This document shows positions 20,321 through 31,598 of a stretch of DNA of 64,000 bases, piece after piece. Both the position numbers and the translations under genes were made by a program. The stretch comes from Apium graveolens (taxonomy: Eukaryota > Streptophyta > Magnoliopsida > Apiales > Apiaceae): the NCBI RefSeq assembly GCF_009905375.1, contig NC_133657.1:45558192-45622191 (forward strand). The letters run 5' to 3'. The first letter of the stretch is position 1, and each line of letters opens with the position of its first letter. The notes beneath the pieces are model-generated. The model did no database searches and was not told where the DNA came from. It saw nothing but the letters and a program-made list of their open reading frames with translations.

Positions 20321-21783
20321 TCTTAGGGCGAAAACACGCACTAATATTCACGCAAGTATACGCGTTCGTAAGTAATATAGAATACTTTCTAGTTCGTTCC
20401 CTCAGAGACTCAGACTAAATTATTGTCTAATTAAACTCACTCACCAATGTATGATTACTTCTCAATGTTAAGATAATAACACTTAAAATTGTTGATCAAA
20501 TATTAACTATAATTAACTACTTAATTAACCACTTAACTAACACTTCAAATTATCAATAATAAAACACTCATGAGATCACAACTTCATTATTACTTCCTTC
20601 TATAGCTATTGTTATTACATTTAGCATGTGACAGTGATGACATTAATCGAATAACACGAAACTGATAAAAGCCAACTTTCATTGTACTAATACCATTCTA
20701 CCAAGCATCCACAATTAAGATAGAAGTTGAATAGTCATCAATTATGTTGAGTTCCTATATGTCTACAGAAATTGACAACACAATGATTTAAGCACAAGTT
20801 ATTCCTTTTGATTACATAGGGCAAATAAAACTGTTAGAGTTACCCACTAATCATGCACAACGTACATGAACCTATGCTAGCATGGCAAGTTCTAAATCTC
20901 AAGATCCACCGTCGCTTCACAAGAGATTAACACCCTATCTTATATGTTCGCGACGCACATAAGACGAATACGCGCAACCAATACTAGATATCATGCAATC
21001 ATCACACACTAAAGTATTAAACAATTAACTAAAGAATTCCATAATAAATCCATTGTAACCCCATGATCACGATTAGCCCATAATAGAACTCATCGCCATC
21101 ATGGGTTCATATGAAATCATGATAAACAAACACAAGAAAATAATAACTAAACTAATTATATTAAAACAGAGTACATCACAAGAGTAAATAAGTCAAAGCA
21201 AGAAAACTAGCATCCAACGTTACAACGAAACAAGAATCACAAGAATATATGCTTCCTCTTCGTTGCGGTATGCTAAATCGGTCTTCTTCCTTATCTCCTT
21301 CGCTTCTTGCGTAAAACACAATCTAAAACATAATCTCCTTAATACTCTCCATAAAAACGTCTCAAATCTACCTATATAATAGTCCCATAAAACTCAGATT
21401 ATATAGAAGTTGGAAGCCACACAGAAGTAGAAGTCTAAAATAATTCAGCTTTTTCCCCGACCTTGCGCGGCCGCTCAGCATTTCTGCGCGGGCGCGCAGG
21501 CTACTGCGCGACCGCTCAGCATTGCTGCGCGGGCGCGCAGGACCCTACTGGAAAAATTCCAAGCTTGCTCCGTTTCTTCGCCGTAATCTGCCCATTCCTT
21601 TCCTCTCGCAATGGTGAACACATGCCAAGGCTTATTCTTGATGATTCCTCCCCCGAAATGCAACTAATACCCTGAAATGCATAAACACTAGAAAAACACA
21701 TTAAATACATAAAATACTTGATTTCAAGACACCAATTTAAGCCATTTTAAGACGTTCTAAGTGGTATAAAATGCCACTTATCA
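20321..21783 (-). repeat. Element D 5' LTR (1,463 bp)
   Basis: It aligns end to end with 10599-12028. The inner end reads TCTTAGGGCG instead of TGTTAGGGCG, a change at the terminal dinucleotide. It has the GC-rich dyad (21463-21540), a minus-strand TATA-like element at 21372-21380, and about 30 bases (21583-21612) missing from the other LTR. The outer end CACTTATCA is followed by agtaa. Confidence 0.92.
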
Positions 21784-21788
21784 AGTAA

Positions 21789-22124
21789 CAACGCGATGAT
21801 GTTTTATTACTAATTGGAGATCGGATTGTGGATCCGATAGAGCGTCCTAACGCAGGACCGGATGATGTTGATATTGAGGATGTAACGGTTGAGGATGTTG
21901 TCCTAGAAGGGATTGTTGCTGAGGAGGATTCCGTGAAGGATCCTGACAAGAATGAATAAAGGACCACTGAGGAATCAATGACCATGGTTAGGGCAACTCC
22001 CAGAGGTAGGATTGGCCGGTCACTACCGGAGGTTCGTTCAAGTTTGTAAAGATAGTAGCCCCTTTAACGCGGCTTACTCATAAGACTGAGAAGTTCGAAT
22101 AGACAGAGAAATGCGAGAAAAGCT
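21789..22124 (+). other. Element B interior after D, no gene recognised
   Basis: It continues B's leader. An open acidic stretch (about 21800-21957; DDVDIEDV, VEDVVLEGIVAEED) is present here and in F (51863-52033). It ends with TAA in both. It may be a remnant of a gag-proximal frame, but nothing diagnostic is seen. Confidence 0.4.
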
Positions 22125-22400
22125 TTTAACAATTAAAGCAAAGATTGGTGATGGCCCCTATGTTGGCATTGCCGGATGGAACAAACAAGAGATTTTGTGA
22201 TTTGTAATGACGCTTTGCATAAGGAATTAGGGTGCTTCTTATACAGCACAACAAGGTAATCGCGTACGCGTCAAGACAATTAAGGAAATATAAAATTCCA
22301 TATCCCCACCCATGAGCTTGGGCTCGTGGCAATAGTTTTGCCCTAAATATTGGAGGCACTACTTGTATGGAGAGAAGTGCGAGATTTACCTAAGCCATAA
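22125..22400 (+). pseudogene. Element B RNase H remnant
   Basis: Broken plus-strand frames still read pieces of the Tekay RNase H: a VLALPDG-like lead, a CDASHKELGC-like segment, [10 protein letters not shown] in shifted phase (AACAAGGTAATCGCGTACGCG), and ATCCCCACCCATGAGCTTGG, which is the YPTHELE motif. Several stops and frameshifts interrupt it. The same damaged pieces lie in F at 52200-52460. No RT polymerase domain precedes it. Confidence 0.65.
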
Positions 22401-22850
22401 GTACTCTAGTACATTTTCCCGTAGAAAGAGCTCAACATACGCCCGAGGAGGCGGTTAGAGCTAATCAAGAATTATGATTGGGAGATTCTGTATCATTCGG
22501 GGAAAGCCCATGTGGTGGCTGATGCCCTTAGTAAAAAGGAGAGACTCAAGATGATCATGTCTTTGAGAGAGTTTATAAGAGATTTTGAGAAAATGGAAAT
22601 AGAAGTGAAGGTAACCGGAGCCGGTACCGAAAAGATGTTTGAGATTGCAATACAGTCCGAATTATCGGAAGAGAACATATTATGCCAGAAAAAATGATGA
22701 ATGAAGGCAGAGAGCTAACAATTAGATAAAAGATTAATACCGAGAAAGATGATAAGGGAATAATGAGGTATTCCTACAGAATTTGGGTTCCAAATGTTCA
22801 AGAGCTTAAAGATGAGATCTTAGATGAAAGCTAGTTTAAAGAATAAGATT
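22401..22850 (+). pseudogene. Element B RNase H end, linker and integrase lead-in remnant
   Basis: A 61-codon frame (22512-22697) starts VVADALSKKERLKMI, the conserved end of chromovirus RNase H, then continues in a Glu/Lys-rich linker. Around 22780-22830 the words RIWVPNVQELKDEIL mark the lead-in to the integrase zinc finger, but the finger itself is not recognisable. F has the same segment at 52520-52900, with its own extra stop at 52638-52640. Confidence 0.7.
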
Positions 22851-25800
22851 TAGGGCAAACCCTGAATGTGATAGTCAGGGAGGATGCCATCAAGAAAGAA
22901 AGAACCCATAACATAATAGAGTGGAAAACAAGGTTTTTAATGTATAAGATAACCCCGATTATGGGAGAAGGTTGAAACATTTCATACTAAGGAAACAGAA
23001 AGTCGAGTAAGGAAAGGAGACCCGAGACGGTACTCCTATACGACAATTTATGGACCTATCTAGACAAAACTTAGACTATTATCCCCAACCATCACCTTGA
23101 GGAAACAATGTGGTAGGAAATTCTTTCAGGACCTTTAAGTCTCTAAGCTCTGAGAGTTCCAAGGAACAGGTTGACCTATTCAAGGCAAGAGCCTGACTAA
23201 AGGAAATAGAGGAATCATTTGAGATTCTGAACGATCGACGAATCACAAAAGAGTGTTTTTGTCACTTACCCTCCTAAGAGAGAGACCACCCACTGGTGAA
23301 AGACCAAGGAAGGCACGGAGCAAGAGATTATAATAAACTGATTTAAGTTCAGTCAATTGTTTTTAGGAAAGTACTTCCCAAGGTTATGGAGATAGTGTAA
23401 AAGCTTTAGAGACAGAACAAAGGCAGAAGAGTATGATGAATTATGAATCTAAGTGGTAAAAGTTGTCAAGATTCGTTCTGAGGACACGAATCCAGAATGA
23501 CGGGATGTTTGAAATCGATGCTTATGTTGGGTTGGTTCATGAAATAATGATAAGAGAAGGGAAAATAAAAAGAAATTGAAGTGGAAAGGAATATAACGGC
23601 AATAGAGTTTGAGGAATGATAAGGGAGTTGGGTATGAGGAAACCCTAAAGACTCGTAGCAATAGAAATAGAAAAGTATGTAATCATCAGGATGAGGGTGA
23701 TTCACCATGAGTTAAAATTGATGGTTGAGGGCATAAGAGATACCAATATTTTATCCCCTGTAATTTGGGAAGATTCGAGGAAACCTTGAGATAATTCGAA
23801 GGATAAATAATGAGACGCGGATAGACTGAGGAGACAAGAAAGTAAGGAATTAGGAAAATTGGATGAAGGAAGTGACCTTCAAGAATGTGAAGTGTAAGAC
23901 CGGTAGCTTGATACCTAGGAAGGGAGACGCCAGGTATGAAAGATATCCCAACATTGAGGTGACTGTTGAGATAAACAACAAAAGTAAATACGGAATTATT
24001 AAGAAGAAGTTCACGTTGAACACGACCAATATCTTCCAGAACATCCCTGTTGACATTACCAAATTAGGAAAGAAAAGCAGATAACCGTTGTTATCTTTTG
24101 AAGGCCATAATTGATTGACCTCATTTTGAATACAGATGTTATTGTGAAATTAGGCATATACTATCGAGGTGGGAATGATTGAATAAGACACCCTTATCAA
24201 GGATATATGACTTGATTTATCCATGGAAGGATGCATGTACCTTTTTAAAGGTGGAATTAAGGGTAGAAAGGGGAATGCATAAAGGTTGGCATTTCACCCT
24301 TAATAGGGATAGTATGAGTTTTGACAGTATGAATTGGAAATGATTAAGGTAATAACAACCTTTATGAATCAGTGGAGAATTTTTTTTTCAGAAGTATATA
24401 GACAATGGTTCTAGTATTAGTTAATGGTATTTTGATATGCCCTGTATATAGGGAATACAGGAGGAACGATTGAAGGATAACCTTAGAGGTTTTACAAGGA
24501 GAAAGGAAATATTCGAAATTCTCAAGAATAAAAATGTTGATAAAGGAAATATGACATAATTATAATGATACCAAGTGGGGCACGTGTTAAACCACGAAAA
24601 AGTAGGGATCGAACCAGTAAAGGTCGAAACTGTTCTGGGAAATTAGGACCTAAGATAAAAGATGTTCTAAGTATGATTGAGAGTCATTCGTGACAGTGAT
24701 TAACCTCTAAAGAATGAGGCAATAACTTATGGAAAAATGGTGATATTTTTTTTTACTCGTCGGATTTTAAGGAAAACATCTTCACATAAGCAGTGATTGA
24801 AATGAGGTAGAAAATTTATTTGGAAGTGGTTAAAATGACATTGACTGTAGGGAAATGTTACTATCAGGAAAGGCCAAAGAGGTGGCCGACACTTTAAAGG
24901 TAAGAGGATAATTATAGGAGCTTGTGCCAAAGGAATACATTGATGGTTAAAGCTGTGAAGGTTGTATTATGGTTTGGAAGATTGACATTCCTTCTGATGA
25001 CTGTGCAATACCCAACCGTAATAGTAGTTGGTAAAGGTTTAATTCGTGTAATCGCCATGAGCGGGCTATCTATCTCAGAAGATACTATCTTGAGATAAGC
25101 CAGGACCATATTTCAAAAAGGACTAGACGAACCTTTGAGTTAAGTCTTCTATTTAAGGCATATGATTAAGAATGATATTAACCTGCTATCGTTGCTTTGA
25201 TTGAAACTCTTATGCAATTTTATCTACTTCATGTCATGAAAGTACGTCAGAGTTTGGAGTGTTCTTCATGAATCATGAAAGGTTATGTTAACTCCTTAGA
25301 AGAATTTGATACGACAGTTATGGACTCTGTATGGTTAGCTATTAAGCTTCCAAGGAAAATGAATGACGACAGTAGGTCAGTGGTGGACCATAGTAGTGCA
25401 GCAATGATTCTGCGAGTAATGAGCTGATTACAACCGTGAGAGTTGTATTGGAATGGATGTTGAGATTGAGTACCACTAATCGGGTCGTGGTAGTGTATAA
25501 GTTATCATTGATAGACTAATTGAGTAGAGTATCTACCTATTGAATATTTATTCCCTCTTATGAAAAGAGAGTCGTATTACTATACGAGGAAGGTTACGAT
25601 GCAAGCATAGAATTCTAGTAACAATGATGTCTAGAATGAGATCCCAGATTCGATTTTCGATATCGGGGGAGTTTCAAAGGTGATTGTGTATAAGCTCGAG
25701 GAAGAGCATGGGTCCATAGAATGATGGACAGAATGGGGAAAATATTTAGGCATGTGAAATACGATGCTATAATACTTGATGTTGATATAAATACATATAT

Positions 25801-26331
25801 GTTTTGTTCTCCTATGACAAACCTCTATAGTTCAGAGGTAGGTTCTAAGCCAGATATTTTGTGGCAGTATATTTTTTTTCATATATACAATTCTCTTCAA
25901 TTCATTCTTTTCTCTTCTTTTCATTTCATGTAAGCTGAGAAGAATAACCCTTCCATAAGGGGAGGTATTGCCGAATGCTATCTATCTGTGTGATAGAAGC
26001 CTAGTAGGATACCATCTATTGTTTAATTGCTTGTCAAGTACTAAAGGCTGGCCACCTTCTGTACTAACTATGCAATAGAACAAGTGTTCATGATCATAGT
26101 GATCTCTCAATAAATTCTTTTACTTCTATATAAAGGACTAAGCTTTCGAAGATAGAAGCAGCTGAAAAAGGAGTAGTAAAGTTGTGGTGGTATTCGGAAT
26201 GGAAACACATTCATGATACTAAGGTTGACGAGGTTATTAAAAGGTTATAGAACGCTAACGAGCAAAAGTATAACCAGTATAATATTAGGAACGGAAGGTA
26301 GTAGCGATTACGAACTGGAAAAGAATGGGTA
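22851..26331 (+). other. Element B central interior, 3.5 kb without recognisable protein
   Basis: I find no retroviral domain here. Short open frames exist (23863-24084, MKEVTFKNVKCKTGS...; 25721-25933), but their F counterparts carry stops or length changes. F holds a collinear copy of the whole stretch. It replaces the place where the integrase zinc finger and catalytic Asp residues should be. It may be strongly diverged pol or captured sequence. Confidence 0.45.
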
Positions 26332-27100
26332 GTGAGAAGCAAAAGCTATAATGCTAGAAGCTATGATGAGAGCCGGTGCAGTAGACTTGAAAGAATTTGG
26401 AATGATCACTTAACGCGGATTAAGTTATCTCACGATAATCGATCGTATGTCAGTATCGAGGTATCGCCTTATGAGATCCTTGAGGGAAGACAATGTCGAT
26501 CTCCCTTATGTTAGGATGAAGTTGTAGAGCGCAAGATGCTCGGACCCGCAGTAGTCCAAAGGACCAAGGATTCAATAGATTTAATCAGAGGACGGCTGGT
26601 AGTAGCCCAAGATGGACATAAGAAGTATGTTGATTTGATATGAAAGGACAAGGAATGGGAAGTAGGGGACCTAGTGTTGTTATAGGTATTCCCTTGGAAG
26701 GGGTTAATGAGATTCGGAAAGAAAGGAAAGCTAAGTCCACCAATTGTTGGACCCTTGGATATATTAAGAAGTATTGGGAAGTTAGCATATGAGCTAGCCT
26801 TACCCCAGAACATGTAGCAAGTCATAACGTGTTCCACGTATTAATGTTAAGGAAGTGTAATTCGGATGCCAGACAAATAGGGGCATATGAGCGCATAGAC
26901 ATGCAACCCGACGTAACCTATATGGAGCAACCAGGAACGGTTATAGAGTGAAAAGGAACAAGTGCTTAGGAGAAGGGTTATCAAACTATTCAGAGTTTGA
27001 TGGAAGAACCACAATGTGGGAAAATTTACTCGAGAGTTAGAAAGTGCAATGCTAAGAGAGTATCCCTATTCATTTTCTATCTGATTCCGGGACGGAATCC
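26332..27100 (+). pseudogene. Element B integrase C-terminus and chromodomain remnant
   Basis: A 60-codon frame (26332-26514) reads SRLERIWNDHLTRI and SPYEILEGRQCRSPLC, the end of the integrase core, and stops at a TAG (26512-26514) that F shares (56621-56623). Further on, shifted frames read GDLVLL, MRFGKKGKLSPP, GKLAYELALP, NVFHVLMLRKCNSDA and, at about 26955-27055, EQVLRRRVIKL with a following TRELESAM segment: the chromodomain that targets chromoviruses to heterochromatin. No intact product is possible. Confidence 0.75.
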
Positions 27101-27117
27101 TTTTAAGGAGGGGAGAC
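27101..27117 (+). promoter_or_regulatory. Element B polypurine tract
   Basis: TTTTAAGGAGGGGAGAC directly precedes the 3' LTR start at 27118. It primes plus-strand DNA synthesis. Element F has the identical tract at 57211-57227. Confidence 0.88.
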
Positions 27118-29240
27118 TGTAATAACCCCAATTTTTTTGGAAATTTTTGAAACCCTTATGAATAGTGATTTTGCAGATGATGCTGAATGAGAAAACTTTT
27201 CATGCCACACTATGTAGGGATTCTGTTATGGATATTCTGAGATTTTATTAGTACTCTATATGGTATATAAGTGTATGTAAAGATCGTCAGAATCCAATTC
27301 CGAATACTTTGATTTTTCCCGGAAATCCACTATATACGGAAATAATTGAGTATAAGGTAACAGGATAAAAAGGATTTAAATAAAAGGATCATAAGAAAGG
27401 ATCATAAAAGGATTATAATGTATTGAGAAAGGTTAAGGAAACCCAAGTAATAAGATCCCGGGTATGATCCCTCAAACTAGAAACGAGAACGAAAGTTAAG
27501 CGAACCGTATAACAGATCAGCGGTCATTAGACAAATAATTAGAAGCTAATCAAAGAGATTAGAGGGGATGATGTCATCCAACCAATGAGAAGAGGGCAAG
27601 AAAGGGGTGATGACATAGCAATGTGATGTAAGCATGACATAGGAGGGAAGGAAGTGTGGTTGAATGATAACCACACAAAGTCAAGGTTAATTAGGTAATT
27701 AACCTAAATCAAAATTCAACCAACCAAGCTAAACATTTCATTTTTCAACCAAACAAAACACAAAAACCCTCCATTTCTTCATGAAGCTCTCGGCTTCTTT
27801 CTTAGCAAAATGAAGACCCAAGCTCCACCACTTACTATTTAGCAAGGTATTTATCTAAGCTTCCCCATGGATAGTTACATACTTCCTATAAGTTTAAGCT
27901 TCTAATTCCAAGCCAATCTTTTTTTATAAATCAAGGAAGAAGATGGTGAATAGTAACCTTCAAGAAATAACTTTGGTTTTCTTGATTTTTTTTGAAATGT
28001 CAAGGTAGCTTAAGCATAGATCAAGGCTTCCATGGGCATTCCAAGGATCTTTCATTGATTAAGAAGCTTCAAGGAAGGTATAACATCTCCAAACCCTAGC
28101 TTTACTTTGTATATTAGAATGATTTTGGTTGATATGGTATTAGAGTAGCTTAGTGATTGTGGTTTAGAGTTGGGTTGGAATGGTGGTGAATGGATTGTTG
28201 AAATCTTATGATTTGATTAAAGAATGTAGTATAGTTTAAATTCAAGTTTTAGGATTAAGTAAATTGATTATAATGAGTTGATTGGGGCTGTTGTTGTGTA
28301 ATATGGATGGACTTTGGTTGTATGAATTGATTGGTAGTTGGATTGATGTGAATTGGAGTGTTATAAATTTGGGAAATTGCGTAAACATAGCCGTCGTAAT
28401 GCCCCATTTACCGTAGACTGTTTTTGTTCTTAACATCAGAACCCTTGAACTCACTGCTAGGTTTTGACCATTCCCATGTTTAGATAGTTCATGTTATGAG
28501 CTTCGTTTTGATATGTGGTTCGTTTGATTCCGATGAACGGTTTAGGAGAAACGGCCGTTTTAAGTAACGACGTTTCGCGAACGAACCCTTACCCCTCGCC
28601 TTACTTTGAAACATAGGTTAAAGACCTTAAAGGACTAATTAAAGTATGAAACATTTATGTAAGGTGTAATAGGAAGTTGGTAAGACACTCGCGAAAGAAT
28701 CTCCTTAAAACTCGTAATGGTTAATTTATTAAAAATGGGGGAGCCGAGGGTACTCGAGCGACTTAAGTAAATCGTTAAGCGCGAAAGCGAACGTTAGGAC
28801 TCTAAATGGTTAAAGTCTAGTTTCTTAAGCAACCGGGGTTTAATTCCGACTTATGTTGTTGTTCATAGGTTATCGGACCCACTCTAAGCTTAAGCCTATC
28901 CGAGAGCACTCAGGCAAGTTTTCTACCCGTATAACTGTTGTTGTGATGTATATGTGTATATGCATGATCTTGCGATAAATGCATATTTGTTATTAGCAAA
29001 CTCTTGCGATATATTGTAGCATGTGATATGGTATATATGCATGCCTGTTTCATATTCTTGATTTATAAATCTATTGGTTCAAATACTTATAGTTGCATAA
29101 TACCTATGCTAGAGATAAGCGGTATTTGAGTTTACCCTTAGTATAGGGGATAAAAGGTGAACATATTTCTAAACCGGGAGTCGATGTTCCCGAGAATAAT
29201 ATATATATATTTTTATATATATATATATGGTTATAGTTTT
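27118..29240 (+). repeat. Element B 3' LTR, first part
   Basis: Starts TGTAATAACCCC and follows the 5' LTR closely to 29240, where element E interrupts it in the sequence GTTTT. It includes the 27654-27676 inverted repeat. No coding potential is seen. Confidence 0.9.
29236..29240. repeat. Target-site duplication of element E, gtttt
   Basis: gtttt precedes E at 29236-29240 and follows it at 40132-40136. The uninterrupted 5' LTR has a single GTTTTC at the matching place (8349). Confidence 0.92.
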
Positions 29241-29810
29241 TGTTATGGATTAAAACTACTATATATAATTGCTGTATTTAATACTAAGGAACGTGAGCTC
29301 CAAGGCTCGATTTGACTGCTCTTGTGTTTCGTGACTCAATCTGCCTTAACAAGATGCCTACGTACCTTGCTGATTGCCAAGGATCAAGTCAAAAAAACGT
29401 AGTTCTGATTTGTGGGGTGAGGCCCCTTATATAGATGTGGGAGTCCTTGAATTGGACTTGGTATAGGAGACTTGGTGGACAAGCCTCTGAATTAGGATAG
29501 ACTTAGGAGTCCTAGGAAGTAGGAAGCTGATCCCTTATCCTTTTAGGTCCCCTTGAGGCTAATCTATAAGGATTTATATCCTTATCGGGACTCTTCTCAA
29601 TAGCTGATTTTTCCCTTATTAATTAATTACGAAATTAATTAATAATTAGGGCTTTTGGGCCTTTTTTATTCCATCAGGCCTGATCTGGTCCATCAGGCTT
29701 AACCTTTCTGGTCTGAGTTTTATATATCTTTTTATTGGGCCTAGTAGCCCACAGCCTGTACAATTAATGCAGTATTTAATTATACAATCATAATTTATTT
29801 ATCCCTATCA
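29241..29810 (-). repeat. Element E 3' LTR (570 bp)
   Basis: Plus strand TGTTATGGATT to ATCCCTATCA. A TATA-like box on the minus strand lies at 29426-29434. The polypurine tract complement (TTTGCCCCCCAACTTTT, 29811-29827) follows directly. Confidence 0.95.
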
Positions 29811-29944
29811 TTTGCCCCCCAACTTTTGGGAAACATTGAATAGGTTTCGCAGAAGTTAAGTCTATTTGTTCCCTTACAGGGTTTCGTTTTTCCGTAAAGT
29901 GTGGAGCGACCTACACGTTTACAACGAATTTTTCCTTTTATTTA

Positions 29945-30310
29945 GGAATTATTTTGATTTCCAGGAATTTTTCCCTTATTTCCGGGATTTTTCCCTAATT
30001 TCTGGAATTTTCCCTAATTTTTCTGGGATTTTCCCTAATTTTTCTGGGATTTTTCCTTATTTTTCTGGGATTTATCCTTAATTTCTGGATTTTTCCCTTA
30101 ATATCTGGATTTTTCCCTTAATTTCTGGGATTTATCCTTAATTTCTGGAATTTTCCCTTAATTTCTGGGATTTTTCCCTTAATTTCTGGATTTTTCCCTT
30201 AATTTCTGGGATTTATCCTTAATTTCTGGAATTTTCCCTTAATTTCTGGGATTTTTCCCTTAATTTCTGGATTTTTTCGCTAATTTTCCGGATTTATTCC
30301 TTAATTTCTG
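29945..30310 (+). repeat. 20-bp tandem array with 81-bp higher-order period
   Basis: Monomers of 20-21 bases of the type TTAATTTCTGGGATTTTTCC are repeated at least 15 times. From 30118 a four-monomer block (variants ending TTATCC, ATTTTCCC, TTTTTCCC, TTTTCCC) recurs exactly 81 bases later at 30199. Retand-type elements are known for an amplified tandem repeat near the 3' end. Confidence 0.88.
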
Positions 30311-30438
30311 AAAATATTAATATTTTCCAGAAATTATTTAAGGAATTTCCTTTTTTTTTTGTGATTTTCCAGGATTTTTCTTCCTTTTCTTTTTCTTCCT
30401 TTTTTCTCTTCTTCTTTTTTTTTTTTTTTATACAATTT
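30311..30438. other. Pyrimidine-rich low-complexity stretch
   Basis: T and CTT runs (30351-30360 and 30416-30429). Open frames across it are low complexity and not genes. Confidence 0.7.
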
Positions 30439-31005
30439 TCGACCAGGAATCCATTCGACCAGGATCCTGGTCGAATTAGCCTTTGTCGTGCCGTGGTCGA
30501 AGGAAATTCGAGGAGGGTACATTCGACCTCACTTCCTGGTCGAATTTCGACCAGGATTTTTGCTTTGTATTTTTTTTTTTTTTTTTTTGAGCAGAAATCT
30601 TCGACTAGGAATTTTTGTCCCTTTCGGTCAGGATTCCTGTGTTTCTGACCGAATTAACCACCTTTCTTTGCCTTGGTCGAAGCTATTTCGAGCAGGAGTG
30701 TTTCGAGCAGAAGTCCTGGTCGAATTTCGGCCAGGATTTTTCCTACCCCCTTGTCCTTTTTTCGAGCAGGAAAGTTTCGGTCAGGATGTTGGGTCAGAAT
30801 TCTATATTTTGACCGAATTAGCCACCTTTCTTGCCTTGGTCGAAGCAATTTCGAGCAGGATTGTTTCGACCAGGGTTTTCAGTTGATTTCTAGTCGAATG
30901 AGTCTTAATTCAGGTCGAATTAAGCTTATTTTTCAGCCCTGATCGACAAGATTTCGACCTCAGGAGTTTCGATCAGGATTCCTTTGTGTTTCCTGGTCGA
31001 ATTGG
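30439..31005. repeat. Array of inverted half-sites ATTCGACCAGGA
   Basis: The half-site, its complement TCCTGGTCGAAT and variants (TTCGAGCAGGA) occur many times. At 30453-30476 two half-sites meet head to head as a perfect 24-base palindrome. At 30534-30556 and 30714-30736 they meet in the opposite order around a single T, the latter with one mismatch. The pattern could form hairpins or bind a dimeric protein; function unknown. Confidence 0.8.
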
Positions 31006-31046
31006 TCTTGAATTAACTTCTTGCATATATTTCTGTAATTTGGATT

Positions 31047-31476
31047 TGGGCCCTTAAACCTGGGCTGTATTCTTTTGGGCCATCCCCTTTCTTGGTTTAT
31101 AACCTGGGCCCATTTCAACTGGGTTTTGTATTTTTAACTAATTGGGCCCTTTTCTGGGCTGTTCTGACCTTGGGGCCCACTATCTTTATTAATCCTGGGC
31201 CTGGAAAAATCATTTTGGGCCTCAAATAGGGCTTTATGTATTTGGGCCTTGGTACTGGGCCTTGGGTTTTTCAAGATTTTTCTAGAATTGGGCCTCATTT
31301 CTGAGCCCAAATTCCAAATTCTTCTAAGGTTATTCTGGATTCTTCCAGAATCTTCAAAAAAATTCAAATTTCTCTCAATTTTTCCAGGGATTTTCTGGAT
31401 AATTCCAGAACCTTCTTATTTTTGGGCTCAAATGGGCTTTTTGAGGCCCAAATCCCCTTATTTCTCCTATATATAG
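31047..31476 (+). promoter_or_regulatory. Putative promoter of the antisense gene: TGGGCY array and TATA box
   Basis: More than a dozen TGGGCC/TGGGCT motifs, mostly on the plus strand, lie between 31047 and 31450 (for example 31047, 31076, 31105, 31143, 31196, 31216, 31242, 31256, 31289). A TATA box TATATATAG is at 31468-31476, 123 bases before the ATG. TGGGCY is the plant site II motif bound by TCP factors (known). Promoter activity is inferred. Confidence 0.6.
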
Positions 31477-31598
31477 GTGGGATGAGAGTGTGCTTCTTCA
31501 CACCTCTCATTTCATTTCTCTTCATCTCAAACTTCCTAATCTTCTCCTCTCTCTAATCCACTCCTTTCTCCTCCCAAGTCTTTTCCAGTCTTTACTAG

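Larger units (their letters stand above)
10599..21783 (-). mobile_element. Element D: Athila-type Ty3/gypsy retrotransposon, complete, inserted in B
   Basis: Seen: two LTRs (10599-12028 and 20321-21783), target duplication agtaa (10594-10598 and 21784-21788), a primer site beginning TGGCGCC, gag-protease, RT, RNase H, integrase, and an extra ORF between pol and the 3' LTR, all reading on the minus strand. Total 11,185 bp. Known: an Asp-tRNA-like primer site, DLGAS protease motif and an additional 3' ORF are characteristic of the Athila lineage. The frame is interrupted near 17690, a TGA lies at 16716, the RT box is mutated and the extra ORF is frameshifted, so this copy is defective. Confidence 0.92.

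Noticed and set aside
30118..30281. Possible CRISPR-like array
   Set aside because: Units are directly adjacent tandem monomers with no unique spacers, in a plant retrotransposon.
30361..30942. Several overlapping plus- and minus-strand open frames (up to 132 codons)
   Set aside because: They run through poly-T tracts and the ATTCGACCAGGA array; composition is dictated by repeats, not coding.
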